Shown here one piece after another: positions 41,349-50,663 of a stretch of DNA of 64,000 bases. The notes beneath the pieces were generated by a model, which did not search any database, was not told the DNA's origin, and worked only from the letters and a program-made list of their open reading frames with translations. Location of the stretch: contig CP083650.1 in the NCBI GenBank assembly GCA_020099315.1, positions 2,852,001-2,916,000 on the forward strand, given 5' to 3'. This stretch comes from Citrobacter europaeus. GTDB lineage: Bacteria > Pseudomonadota > Gammaproteobacteria > Enterobacterales > Enterobacteriaceae. Both the position numbers and the translations under genes were made by a program. The first letter of the stretch is position 1, and each line of letters opens with the position of its first letter.

Positions 41349-43082
41349 GTGAATATTCAGGCTCTTCTCTCAGAAAAAGTCAGTCAGGCCATGATTGCTG
41401 CAGGCGCGCCTGCAGATTGCGAACCACAGGTTCGTCAGTCAGCAAAAGTACAGTTCGGCGACTATCAGGCTAATGGCATGATGGCTGTCGCTAAAAAACT
41501 GGGTATGGCGCCGCGACAACTGGCTGAGCAGGTGCTGACTCATCTGGATCTCAACGGGATCGCCAGCAAAGTTGAAATTGCCGGCCCGGGCTTTATCAAT
41601 ATTTTCCTCGATCCGGCATTTCTGGCGCAGCACGTTCAGCAGGCGCTGGCCTCCGATCGTCTGGGCGTCACTCAACCGGCGAAACAAACCGTTGTTGTTG
41701 ATTATTCCGCACCTAACGTAGCGAAAGAGATGCACGTTGGTCACCTGCGTTCCACCATCATCGGTGATGCTGCGGTGCGTACGCTGGAGTTCCTCGGCCA
41801 CAAGGTTATCCGCGCCAACCACGTCGGCGACTGGGGTACTCAGTTCGGTATGCTTATCGCGTGGCTGGAAAAACAGCAGCAGGAGAATGCCGGAGAGATG
41901 GCGCTGGCTGACCTGGAAGGTTTCTATCGTGATGCGAAAAAACACTACGATGAAGATGAAGCCTTCGCAGAACGCGCTCGTAGTTATGTCGTGAAGCTGC
42001 AAGGCGGCGATGAATACTTCCGTGAGATGTGGCGCAAACTGGTCGACATTACCATGTCGCAAAACCAGTTAACCTACGATCGCCTCAACGTTACCCTGAC
42101 CCGTGACGATGTAATGGGCGAAAGCCTGTACAACCCAATGCTGCCTGGCATCGTGGCCGATCTCAAAGCTAAAGGCCTGGCTGTTGAAAGCGAAGGCGCT
42201 ACCGTCGTATTCCTTGATGAGTATAAGAACAAGGAAGGCGAACCGATGGGCGTAATCATTCAGAAGAAAGATGGCGGCTATCTCTACACCACAACCGACA
42301 TCGCCTGCGCCAAGTATCGTTATGAAACGCTGCATGCCGATCGCGTACTTTATTACATCGACTCCCGTCAGCATCAGCACTTAATGCAGGCCTGGACCAT
42401 CGTGCGTAAGGCCGGTTATGTGCCGGACTCCGTACCGCTGGAACACCACATGTTCGGTATGATGCTGGGCAAAGACGGCAAGCCGTTCAAAACCCGCGCG
42501 GGCGGCACGGTGAAACTGGCCGATCTGCTGGATGAAGCGCTGGAGCGCGCACGTCGTCTGGTCGCTGAGAAGAATCCGGACATGCCTGCCGACGAGCTGG
42601 AAAAACTGGCAAATGCGGTCGGTATCGGCGCGGTGAAATATGCGGACCTGTCCAAAAACCGTACTACCGACTACATCTTCGACTGGGACAACATGCTGGC
42701 GTTCGAAGGTAACACCGCACCCTATATGCAGTACGCCTATACCCGCGTACTGTCCGTGTTCCGTAAAGCAGATATCGACGAAAGCGCGCTGGCAAATGCG
42801 CAGGTGATTATCAGCGAAGATCGCGAAGCCCAACTGGCTGCGCGTCTGCTGCAGTTTGAAGAAACGCTGACCGTCGTTGCACGTGAAGGTACGCCGCACG
42901 TGATGTGTGCTTACCTGTACGACGTTGCCGGTCTGTTCTCCGGCTTCTACGAGCACTGCCCTATCCTCAGTGCCGAAAACGAAGAGATTCGTAACAGCCG
43001 ACTGAAACTGGCACAGCTGACGGCGAAAACCCTGAAGCTGGGTCTGGATACGCTGGGTATCGAAACCGTAGAACGTATGTAA
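41349..43082 (+). CDS. argS: Arginyl-tRNA synthetase (GTG start)
   Basis: A 577-residue class Ia tRNA ligase. The HIGH-type motif is in KEMHVGHLRSTIIGD. The enzyme family lacks a canonical KMSKS lysine and has GKPFKTRAGG instead. An N-terminal Add1 domain contacts the tRNA D-loop, and the C-terminal helical anticodon-binding domain ends LDTLGIETVERM. Translation begins at GTG 41349, as in E. coli, after AAGGTATTCCG. An intrinsic terminator follows. Confidence 0.97.
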   Translation: MNIQALLSEKVSQAMIAAGAPADCEPQVRQSAKVQFGDYQANGMMAVAKKLGMAPRQLAEQVLTHLDLNGIASKVEIAGPGFINIFLDPAFLAQHVQQALASDRLGVTQPAKQTVVVDYSAPNVAKEMHVGHLRSTIIGDAAVRTLEFLGHKVIRANHVGDWGTQFGMLIAWLEKQQQENAGEMALADLEGFYRDAKKHYDEDEAFAERARSYVVKLQGGDEYFREMWRKLVDITMSQNQLTYDRLNVTLTRDDVMGESLYNPMLPGIVADLKAKGLAVESEGATVVFLDEYKNKEGEPMGVIIQKKDGGYLYTTTDIACAKYRYETLHADRVLYYIDSRQHQHLMQAWTIVRKAGYVPDSVPLEHHMFGMMLGKDGKPFKTRAGGTVKLADLLDEALERARRLVAEKNPDMPADELEKLANAVGIGAVKYADLSKNRTTDYIFDWDNMLAFEGNTAPYMQYAYTRVLSVFRKADIDESALANAQVIISEDREAQLAARLLQFEETLTVVAREGTPHVMCAYLYDVAGLFSGFYEHCPILSAENEEIRNSRLKLAQLTAKTLKLGLDTLGIETVERM

Positions 43083-43100
43083 TCATCTCCAGTACGGTGA

Positions 43101-43131
43101 AAGCCCGCGCTATGTCGCGGGCTTTTTTATT
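43101..43131 (+). terminator. Intrinsic terminator of argS
   Basis: AAGCCCGCG-CTATGT-CGCGGGCTT then TTTTAT: a 9-bp GC-rich stem with a T-run, 18 bases past argS. Confidence 0.93.
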
Positions 43132-43294
43132 TCCCGTGACCGCTATCCAGCCTACGATAAACGGCTACGTGCACTGTAATTTGTTACAACCCACAAGGAA
43201 TGACACATTTCCGTAGAGATATGGAACATTTTTTGCCTGTCATCCCGTTTAAGCCTCCGTATCATTAGGCGGCAAATTAATCGGGTACGGGTCA

Positions 43295-45232
43295 ATGACA
43301 TTCAGAGATTTTGAGGCGGAAGAAAAACTCTTCCAACGGCGTGTATTGGTGGCCTTCGGCCTTGTAGTCATCTGTTTTGGCATCCTGATTTACAATCTCT
43401 ACAACTTACAAATTTGTCAGCACCAGTATTACACCACCCGGTCGAATGCAAACGACATCAAAATGCTGCCCGTCGCCCCAACGCGTGGCATGATTTACGA
43501 TCGCAACGGCATTCCGCTGGTGCGCAACGTGACCTGGTACGATATTTCCGTTACGCCGTACAAAATCAGCGATATGAACGCGCTGATCAGGCAGCTCACG
43601 CCCATCGTTGACCTCACTCCTGATGACATTGACCAGTTTCGCCATGAGCTGAAAGCCAGCAGTCGCTATCGCCCTGTCGTGCTGAAAAATGCGCTGACCG
43701 ATGTGGAAATCGCCCGTTTCTCGGTTAACCAGTTTCATTTCAGCGGCGTCACTATCAACAGCTATGAAGACCGCCAGTACCCTTATGGCGCCGCGCTGGC
43801 GCATGTCCTTGGCTATGTTTCAAAAATCAACGATAGCGACCTTAAAGCGCTGGATAAGAAAGGCCTGGCAGAGAATTATGCCGCCGATCACAACATCGGT
43901 AAGCAGGGGATCGAGCATTATTACGAAAATGAGCTGCATGGGAAAACCGGTTATCAGGAGGTGGAAGTGGATAACCACGGACGCATCGTGCGCCTGATCA
44001 AGGATGTGCCACCCGTTGCCGGAAAAGATATCCATCTGACGCTGGACCTACATTTGCAGCAATACATTGAGAGCCTGTTAGCGGGCCAGCGGGCTGCTGT
44101 TTTGGTTGAGGATCCGCACGACGGCTCCGTGCTGGCAATGGTCTCTAATCCCAGCTATGACCCGAACCCGTTTGTCAAAGGCATCAGCTATCAGGACTAT
44201 AACAAACTGCTGCAGGATAAAGACCTGCCATTGATCAACCGCGTCACCCAGGGGCTGTATCCTCCCGCCTCCACGGTCAAACCGTACATGGCGATGTCAG
44301 CTTTACTGGACGGCGTGATCACGCCGCAGACCAGTTTCTTCGGCGCTCCCACCTGGACGCTTCCCGGCACAGAACGACATTACCGCGACTGGAAAAAAAC
44401 GGGCCACGGTATGCTGGATGTCACCAAAGCGATTGAAGAGTCTGCGGACACGTTCTTTTATCAGGTGGCGTTTATGATGGGGATCGACCGGATTAACAGC
44501 ATGCTCAGCCAGTTTGGCTATGGCAAACCGACTGGTATCGATCTTGATGAGGAGTATAACGGCCTGCTCCCAAGTCGCGAATGGAAGCAGAAAGTGCATA
44601 AAAAATCCTGGTATCAGGGAGATACCATTTCGGTTGGCATCGGTCAGGGCTACTGGATTGCCACGCCTATTCAGATGGTAAAAGCCATGGTCGCGCTGAT
44701 TAACAATGGCAAAGTTATCGCTCCTCACCTGCTACTTGATGAAGAGAGCGGAAAAACTATTACGCCGTATCAGGCTTCCGAAGCACCGTCGCAAATCGCG
44801 TCTGCCTCGTCACCTTATTGGGGACTGGTGCGTCAGGCGATGTTCGGCATGGCGAATGAACCAAACGGCACGGGCTATAAGTTCTTTCACACCGCACCTT
44901 ACGGCATTGCGGCGAAAAGTGGCACATCCCAGGTCTTTAGCCTGAAAGAAAATCAAACCTACGATGCGAAAATGATCCCCGTGCGCCTGCGCGACCATGT
45001 GTTCTATACCGCATTTGCGCCGTATAAAAATCCGAAAGTCGCCGTAGCGTTAATTCTCGAAAACGGCGGCAGCGATGGCGTCACCGCCGCGCCGGTTATG
45101 CGTCAAATCATGGATCATCTGTTTGCGCCGCAGGACAACGCCGCGCAAACAGAGATACCGGAACAATCAGGTCCGATAGCAGCTGCGCCATCGGACGCCG
45201 ATATCAAAAATACTTACGCAAGTATTCGGTAA
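43295..45232 (+). CDS. Second PBP2-type peptidoglycan transpeptidase (PBP2SAL-like)
   Basis: A 645-residue class B penicillin-binding protein, a paralogue of the elongasome transpeptidase PBP2 (MrdA). It has one N-terminal membrane helix (about 18-40; VLVAFGLVVICFGILIYNL), a non-catalytic dimerisation region, then the transpeptidase domain. The serine motif is PPASTVKPYM, the second motif is EESADTFFYQ, and the third is AKSGTSQVF. Salmonella carries such a gene at the same place beside argS (PBP2SAL, reported to work in acidic, intracellular conditions); E. coli does not. The standard mrdA is expected elsewhere, beside rodA. The 3' end overlaps the convergent GH105 gene by 29 bases. No promoter was recognised in the 212-base gap after argS. 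Confidence 0.92.
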   Translation: MTFRDFEAEEKLFQRRVLVAFGLVVICFGILIYNLYNLQICQHQYYTTRSNANDIKMLPVAPTRGMIYDRNGIPLVRNVTWYDISVTPYKISDMNALIRQLTPIVDLTPDDIDQFRHELKASSRYRPVVLKNALTDVEIARFSVNQFHFSGVTINSYEDRQYPYGAALAHVLGYVSKINDSDLKALDKKGLAENYAADHNIGKQGIEHYYENELHGKTGYQEVEVDNHGRIVRLIKDVPPVAGKDIHLTLDLHLQQYIESLLAGQRAAVLVEDPHDGSVLAMVSNPSYDPNPFVKGISYQDYNKLLQDKDLPLINRVTQGLYPPASTVKPYMAMSALLDGVITPQTSFFGAPTWTLPGTERHYRDWKKTGHGMLDVTKAIEESADTFFYQVAFMMGIDRINSMLSQFGYGKPTGIDLDEEYNGLLPSREWKQKVHKKSWYQGDTISVGIGQGYWIATPIQMVKAMVALINNGKVIAPHLLLDEESGKTITPYQASEAPSQIASASSPYWGLVRQAMFGMANEPNGTGYKFFHTAPYGIAAKSGTSQVFSLKENQTYDAKMIPVRLRDHVFYTAFAPYKNPKVAVALILENGGSDGVTAAPVMRQIMDHLFAPQDNAAQTEIPEQSGPIAAAPSDADIKNTYASIR

Positions 45233-46343
45233 GGCACAGCATCGCCATCGCTTGTCCGTAAGGCATGGAGGTCCGTGGGATGTTGCGGTAAAAATCGAGA
45301 TTGTGACCCATTCCGGTTCCAAACGAGGTGTGCAGCAGTTCACCTTCGGCTGAAATATGTTGCACAATACCTCTGATGGCTTTTTCGGCTACCGACGCAT
45401 AGTTTTGCCCAACATAGCGTTTACGAACCGCTTTGAGGATCCCATAGGCGAAGCCGGCGGTTGCCGACGCTTCCAGATACGACTGTGGGTCGTCCAGCAA
45501 GGTATGCCACAATCCGCTTTCATCCTGGCACTTCGCCAGCGCGGCGATTTGCGCATTCAGAACCTGTACCAGATAGCGATGCACTGCATTATTCTGTGGC
45601 AAATCAAGCAATTCGAGGAAATCCGGAATGACGATAGTTAACCAGCTGTTGCCGCGCGCCCAGCGAGCGTTGGCGAAGTTATGTTGTCCTTCATAGCTCC
45701 AGCCGTGGAACCACAGCCCCGTTTCTTTATCCATCAGGTTTTGCACGTGCAGCAGGAACTGATAGGTTGCTTCTTCAATATAGTCGGGACGATTAAGCAA
45801 CTTGCCAATTTTCGCCAGCGGTAAAACCGTCATCATCAATGTGTCATCCCACATCTGCTGATGATTCTCTTCCGCCAGCGTAATGTGCTGCATACCGCCA
45901 TAGTCTGTACGCGGCATCTCATGCATTGCCCACTCTGCCCAACTGTCGAGCCACGGAAGGTACGCTGGATTACGCGTCTCTTCATAGCGATACGCCAGCG
46001 TTAAAAACGGCGCCATGGTGTTAACGTTTTTGGTGGTTGCGCCTTCGGCAAAACGATCGGCAAACCAACTGTCGATGATATCGCGCATCGTTTCATCGCC
46101 GGTTTGCTGATAATACTGATACATACCATACAATCCGACGCCGTGCGTCCACTCCCATCCTGCCCAGCCTTTGGTATCAATCACGCGTCCGTCGTCCAGA
46201 CGCAGTAAGAACTCACCGGTTTCGTCATGAATATTGACCAGGTTATGCGTCACCTTTTTGATCAACGCTTTTAATTCATCCCTGGCAATAAAATGTTCTG
46301 GTTGGCGCAACAATGGGCTGTGTTTAACCGGGTAAACAATCAT
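45204..46343 (-). CDS. Unsaturated rhamnogalacturonyl hydrolase, GH105 (RhiN-like)
   Basis: A 379-residue cytoplasmic glycoside hydrolase of family GH105 that removes the unsaturated galacturonate left by rhamnogalacturonan lyases. It has alpha/alpha-barrel family pieces: WEWTHGVGLYGMYQYYQ, QQMWDDTLMMTVLPLAKIG (the Asp is the expected catalytic acid) and RWARGNSWLTIVIPDFLEL. There is no signal peptide. The start is one base after the transporter stop, so it is the second gene of a two-gene operon. This resembles the rhiT-rhiN pair of pectinolytic enterobacteria, where RhaS controls it. The substrate is inferred from the family. Confidence 0.87.
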   Translation of the reverse strand: MIVYPVKHSPLLRQPEHFIARDELKALIKKVTHNLVNIHDETGEFLLRLDDGRVIDTKGWAGWEWTHGVGLYGMYQYYQQTGDETMRDIIDSWFADRFAEGATTKNVNTMAPFLTLAYRYEETRNPAYLPWLDSWAEWAMHEMPRTDYGGMQHITLAEENHQQMWDDTLMMTVLPLAKIGKLLNRPDYIEEATYQFLLHVQNLMDKETGLWFHGWSYEGQHNFANARWARGNSWLTIVIPDFLELLDLPQNNAVHRYLVQVLNAQIAALAKCQDESGLWHTLLDDPQSYLEASATAGFAYGILKAVRKRYVGQNYASVAEKAIRGIVQHISAEGELLHTSFGTGMGHNLDFYRNIPRTSMPYGQAMAMLCLTEYLRKYF

Positions 46344-47930
46344 TTACTTAACCTCTGTCAATGTCGAATTCAATGCGGCGCCTTTTTCCAGTTTGGGTGC
46401 CGCTGGTTTATTACGATTCAGGTAACCAATATTGTTGTTACCCCAAAGTGATTCATATGGCATGCCGGACAGCATCTCTACGGTGGCGCGTCCCTCAGCG
46501 GAAAGTCCTTCCAGCACAGGCCGCCCGGACTCACGCATTTTTGCGGTCTCTTCACGCAGGGTGCTGTGCGTGTGCAGGTTCAGTTTGAAGCGCAGGGAAA
46601 CCAGGAAACCCAGCGCCAGAACAATTAACGTTCCGCAGCTCAGAATTAACAGGATGGTATGGCTAACCGCCGCGGGCTGTGCGCTCTGGCCGGAGACAAA
46701 ACCGGACAACTGCATGACAATCCCCACCAGCATCACCGCGCCCGCCTGCGACGCTTTGCGCGTTAACGTCATAATCCCGGCGAAGATCCCTTCCCGACGC
46801 TGACCGGTAATCACTTCGTCAACGTCCGCGATATAGGTGTAGGTATTCCAGGGAACGTAATTGATCCCCCCACGCCCCAGACCCGCCACGGCAGATACCA
46901 GCAGTAGCAGAGAATAAACATCGCTGAGTCCGGCGTAATACAGCCCCGCATAGGAGAGTGAACTGAGGCCAAACAGGACGACCACCATGCGATAAGACGG
47001 CGCAGGTCCGAAACGAATGCACAATGGGATCATGGCGATAACAGCAATGAACTGGAAGATAGCCATCGTACCCAGCAGGTTAGATGCCATTGATGCTTCC
47101 TGCATCAGCACAAACACCACATAGTAAGTAAAGACGGCGTTAAAGACGTCCTGAGCAATATAGCCGCCAAGATACATTCCTAAATGCTGGCGAAATATAC
47201 GGATGCGTAGAGTTGAACTCAGTTCAACAAACAAGCGGTTCATACTCTGGCCAAAGGTCAGGCTTTTCTTCTCTTCTTCGGCTCGCAGGGCGGCTTCAGT
47301 CCACTCTTCTCGCGGTCGCTCCCAGGTAAAAAACCAGACGAACGTCAGCATCAGCGCGCACAGCACAGAGAACACCAGACTGGCATAGAAGAAAGACACC
47401 GGGTTATCTTTGCCAAATAGCGTCAGCAGAACGCCGGGTAAGAATGAGGCCAGAATGGCTGACATTTGCGCCATCGAAATACGCGCGCCGGAGAATTTGG
47501 TTTTCTGTTTAAAGTCATCGGTCATTTCGGGTACCAGCGTTTCGTAAGGCACCAGAATCATGGTGTAGACCACGTCAAAAATCAGATAGGTGAGCAGGTA
47601 ATACCAGAATCCCATGTCGCCGACCCACATCAGCGAGTAGCTAAAGACACAGGGGATCCCCAACAGAATAAAAAACTTACGCCGCCCAAAGCGTTTGCCA
47701 AGCCAGGTTGAGCCAAAGTTATCGGTCAAAAAACCCATTAATGGGCTAACGACGGCATCCAGCACCCTGGCTGTGGCAAAAATAAAGGTCGCTTCGATAG
47801 GCGTCAGACCACAGAACGTGGTGTAGAAGTAGAGTAACCACGCCGCAGTTAACGCCGTGGTGCCTGCGCCTAAAAAATCTCCCGAACCGTAGGCAAAATA
47901 GTTAACCAGTCCGATTTTACGTGTCTTCAT
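46344..47930 (-). CDS. GPH-family rhamnogalacturonide/oligosaccharide:cation symporter (RhiT-like)
   Basis: A 528-residue glycoside-pentoside-hexuronide family transporter with about 12 membrane helices. It has family motifs SPLMGFLTDNFGSTWLGKRFGRRK near the N-terminus and GRGGINYVPWNTYTYIADVDE in the second half. The C-terminal tail of about 60 residues is soluble. Upstream of the GH105 hydrolase, it should bring unsaturated rhamnose-galacturonate oligomers into the cytoplasm for it. The sequence upstream (47931-48060) contains GGTGACATACGTTGCC, a weak CRP-like site, but no confirmed RhaS site. There is no matching extracellular lyase in the window. Confidence 0.85.
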   Translation of the reverse strand: MKTRKIGLVNYFAYGSGDFLGAGTTALTAAWLLYFYTTFCGLTPIEATFIFATARVLDAVVSPLMGFLTDNFGSTWLGKRFGRRKFFILLGIPCVFSYSLMWVGDMGFWYYLLTYLIFDVVYTMILVPYETLVPEMTDDFKQKTKFSGARISMAQMSAILASFLPGVLLTLFGKDNPVSFFYASLVFSVLCALMLTFVWFFTWERPREEWTEAALRAEEEKKSLTFGQSMNRLFVELSSTLRIRIFRQHLGMYLGGYIAQDVFNAVFTYYVVFVLMQEASMASNLLGTMAIFQFIAVIAMIPLCIRFGPAPSYRMVVVLFGLSSLSYAGLYYAGLSDVYSLLLLVSAVAGLGRGGINYVPWNTYTYIADVDEVITGQRREGIFAGIMTLTRKASQAGAVMLVGIVMQLSGFVSGQSAQPAAVSHTILLILSCGTLIVLALGFLVSLRFKLNLHTHSTLREETAKMRESGRPVLEGLSAEGRATVEMLSGMPYESLWGNNNIGYLNRNKPAAPKLEKGAALNSTLTEVK

Positions 47931-48192
47931 TGCCGTTACCCCTGCACATTATTAGGAGGCCCCGCAATCCTCGCTTTGACATTGGGCATCCTTACCGGGT
48001 CACAGTAAAAGCTAACAGGAAGTGAAACCTTTCTATTTCTGCCAGGGGGGTTCGCAAACTGGCAACAGCACAAAGAGTCCGGCAACGTATGTCACCTATT
48101 TTATAAAACAGCGTTTCTATTTAATCAAAGAGGCAGGCTAAAAGTGCGAAGCAGCCAGCAGTTTCTACTGCTGGCATGACTGAAGGAAGGTG

Positions 48193-48585
48193 TTAACGAT
48201 AGTTCACGATCACCTGATTGCTCTGAACCTGTAAGGCAGGGATCAGACGACCACCACCGGGGACTTCCCAGACAAAATGCATCGGTTCGATGGCGGGAAC
48301 ATTATTGAATCCGTTGGTGGTTCCACTCTGCCCATCCAGCTCGACACAGCGAGACTGAGAACATAAACGCACCCGTAAACCCGCGGGCGTTGGGCCATTA
48401 AGTTCATAGCGCCAGGCCACCAGCGTCATCAACCCCGAGACCGGCTGGCTGGGTACCAGAGGTGCGGACGAGGCTGACTGACCGCGGTGGTTTAAGGTGA
48501 TCCCCATCCCGCTTGCCTGCCACGCCCCTTCCCCGGCAGCCTGTGCCGCCAGAGGAAACAACAACAGCAACAGTAACTTACGCAT
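48193..48585 (-). CDS. flhE: Flagellar protein FlhE
   Basis: A 130-residue periplasmic protein with the signal peptide LLLLLLFPLAAQAAGEG. FlhE is reported to act as a plug or chaperone that prevents proton leak through the flagellar export gate. It is last in flhBAE, and its start overlaps the flhA stop by one base. Two cysteines (RLCSQSRCVEL) may form a disulfide. Length equals that of E. coli. Confidence 0.93.
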   Translation of the reverse strand: MRKLLLLLLFPLAAQAAGEGAWQASGMGITLNHRGQSASSAPLVPSQPVSGLMTLVAWRYELNGPTPAGLRVRLCSQSRCVELDGQSGTTNGFNNVPAIEPMHFVWEVPGGGRLIPALQVQSNQVIVNYR

Positions 48586-50663
48586 TATTTACCTCCAATA
48601 GTCGCCGTCATGCGGATATGGCGGTTATCGGAAAGCTCCATGTTCGATAACACCACCAACTGCGGTATGCTGCGACGTAAAAAGCGTGCCAGTAACGGAC
48701 GCAACGCGTGGTTAACCAGCAAGACTGGCGGCGCGCCCAACATTTCCTGCCGGGACAGCGCTTCCTGAGTCTGGGCCAGCAATCGGTCTGCCAGCCCTGG
48801 CTCCAGGCCGCCGCCGCCCTGCAGCGCTTGCAGCAGCAAACGCTCGAGCGGGGTATCAAGGCCGATAACCTGAACCTCTTCATTACCCGGGAACCACTGC
48901 TGAGTGATAGCGCGTCCTAAGGCAACACGGACGACCGCGGTAAGCTCATGCGGATCATTTTGCAGCGGCGCATGTTCTGCCAGCGTTTCAAGAATGGTGC
49001 GCATATCGCGAATCGGTACTTTCTCATCCAGTAAGTTCTGCAACACTTTATGCAGTGTGGTGAGCGTCACAACGCCCGGTACCAAATCTTCCGTCAGCTT
49101 TGGCATCTCCTGCGAGACACGGTCCAGTAACTGCTGTGCCTCCTGACGGCCAAATAGCTCAGCGGCGAACTGCCCAATCAGGTGGTTAAGATGCGTCGCG
49201 ACAACGGTACTCGCTTCAACTACCGTAAAGCCCTGAATCTGCGCCTGTTCCTTCAATGCACTTTCAATCCAGATAGCGTCCAGTCCGAAAGCCGGATCGA
49301 CCGTTTTCTCACCCGGCAGCGACCCGGCGGCGGTACCCGGGTTAATGGCCAGCCAGCGTCCCGGATAGGCGTCACCACTGCCAATTTCCACCCCTTTCAT
49401 CAAAATTCGATAGCGGGCCGGCTGCAGATCCATATTGTCACGGATATGCACCACCGGCGGCAGGAAGCCCATATCCTGGGCAAATTTCTTACGAATACTG
49501 CGAATTCGCCCCAGCAACTCGCCATCCTGCTGAAAGTCCACCATCGGGATCAGGCGATAACCGACCTCCATTCCCAGGGAGTCTTCCAGCTGTACGTCAT
49601 TCCACGTCGCTTCCACCACGGAGTTGTTTTCCGGCATTTTCACCGGCTGCGGTTCATCTGGCGCTTTTTGCTCACGACCGCGCATCCACCAGGCCAGACC
49701 CAGTAACGCAGCGGTAAACATCAGAAACACCAGGTTCGGCATGCCCGGAACCAGACCCAAAAGCCCAAGCACCGCCGCGCTGAGCAGCATAACGCTGGGA
49801 TTACTGAACAGTTGGGTCACCATCTGTTCGCCTACGTCCTGGTCGGTACTCACGCGGGTCACGATAACCCCCGCCGCGGTGGAGATAACCAGAGCAGGAA
49901 TTTGTGCCACCAGCCCGTCACCGATGGTCAGCAGGGTATAACTTTCCGCAGCGCTGCCCATGCTCATACCATGCTGCAACACCCCAACTAACAGGCCGCC
50001 GACCACGTTGATAACCATGATCAGAATACCGGCGATGGCATCTCCACGTACGAATTTACTCGCACCGTCCATAGAGCCGTAGAAATCCGCTTCCTGGGTC
50101 ACTTCCGAGCGCCGTTTTTTGGCTTCATCCTCGCCAATCAGACCGGCATTCAAATCCGCATCAATCGCCATCTGCTTGCCGGGCATACCATCCAGCACAA
50201 AACGCGCGCCAACCTCAGCGATTCGCCCTGCACCTTTGGTGATTACCATAAAGTTAATGATGACGAGAATAACGAAGACCACGATGCCGATCGCAAAGTT
50301 ACCCCCCACCAGGAAGTGACCAAAGGCTTCAACCACCTTCCCCGCCGCCGCCGCGCCGGTATGACCTTCCATTAAAATGATACGCGTCGACGCGACGTTC
50401 AGGGCGAGGCGTAATAATGTGGTAAACAGCAAAATCGTAGGGAATGCGGCAAACTCCAGCGTACGCTGGGTGAACATCGCCACCAGCAGCACCATGATCG
50501 ACAGCGCGATGTTAAATGTGAACAGCAAATCGAGGACGAAAGCCGGCAGCGGCAGCACCATCATCGACAAGATCAGCAGGATGAGGATCGGTCCGGCAAG
50601 GATTTGCCATTGCGTGGATTTCAGGTTGCTGGGCAGACGCAGCATCGCGACCAGATTAGCCAT
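48585..50663 (-). CDS. flhA: Flagellar export gate protein FlhA
   Basis: A 692-residue core component of the flagellar type III export gate. Eight membrane helices occupy about residues 20-320. The FHIPEP-family signature ARFVLDGMPGKQMAIDADLNAG lies in the cytoplasmic loop. A C-terminal cytoplasmic domain (about 350-692) forms the nonameric ring that docks chaperone-substrate complexes. It overlaps flhB by 8 bases and flhE by 1, so the three are one operon. Length equals that of E. coli. Confidence 0.97.
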   Translation of the reverse strand: MANLVAMLRLPSNLKSTQWQILAGPILILLILSMMVLPLPAFVLDLLFTFNIALSIMVLLVAMFTQRTLEFAAFPTILLFTTLLRLALNVASTRIILMEGHTGAAAAGKVVEAFGHFLVGGNFAIGIVVFVILVIINFMVITKGAGRIAEVGARFVLDGMPGKQMAIDADLNAGLIGEDEAKKRRSEVTQEADFYGSMDGASKFVRGDAIAGILIMVINVVGGLLVGVLQHGMSMGSAAESYTLLTIGDGLVAQIPALVISTAAGVIVTRVSTDQDVGEQMVTQLFSNPSVMLLSAAVLGLLGLVPGMPNLVFLMFTAALLGLAWWMRGREQKAPDEPQPVKMPENNSVVEATWNDVQLEDSLGMEVGYRLIPMVDFQQDGELLGRIRSIRKKFAQDMGFLPPVVHIRDNMDLQPARYRILMKGVEIGSGDAYPGRWLAINPGTAAGSLPGEKTVDPAFGLDAIWIESALKEQAQIQGFTVVEASTVVATHLNHLIGQFAAELFGRQEAQQLLDRVSQEMPKLTEDLVPGVVTLTTLHKVLQNLLDEKVPIRDMRTILETLAEHAPLQNDPHELTAVVRVALGRAITQQWFPGNEEVQVIGLDTPLERLLLQALQGGGGLEPGLADRLLAQTQEALSRQEMLGAPPVLLVNHALRPLLARFLRRSIPQLVVLSNMELSDNRHIRMTATIGGK

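Noticed and set aside
47931..48192. RhaS operator upstream of the transporter-hydrolase pair
   Set aside because: I could not align the two half-sites with confidence; only a weak CRP-like sequence is present.
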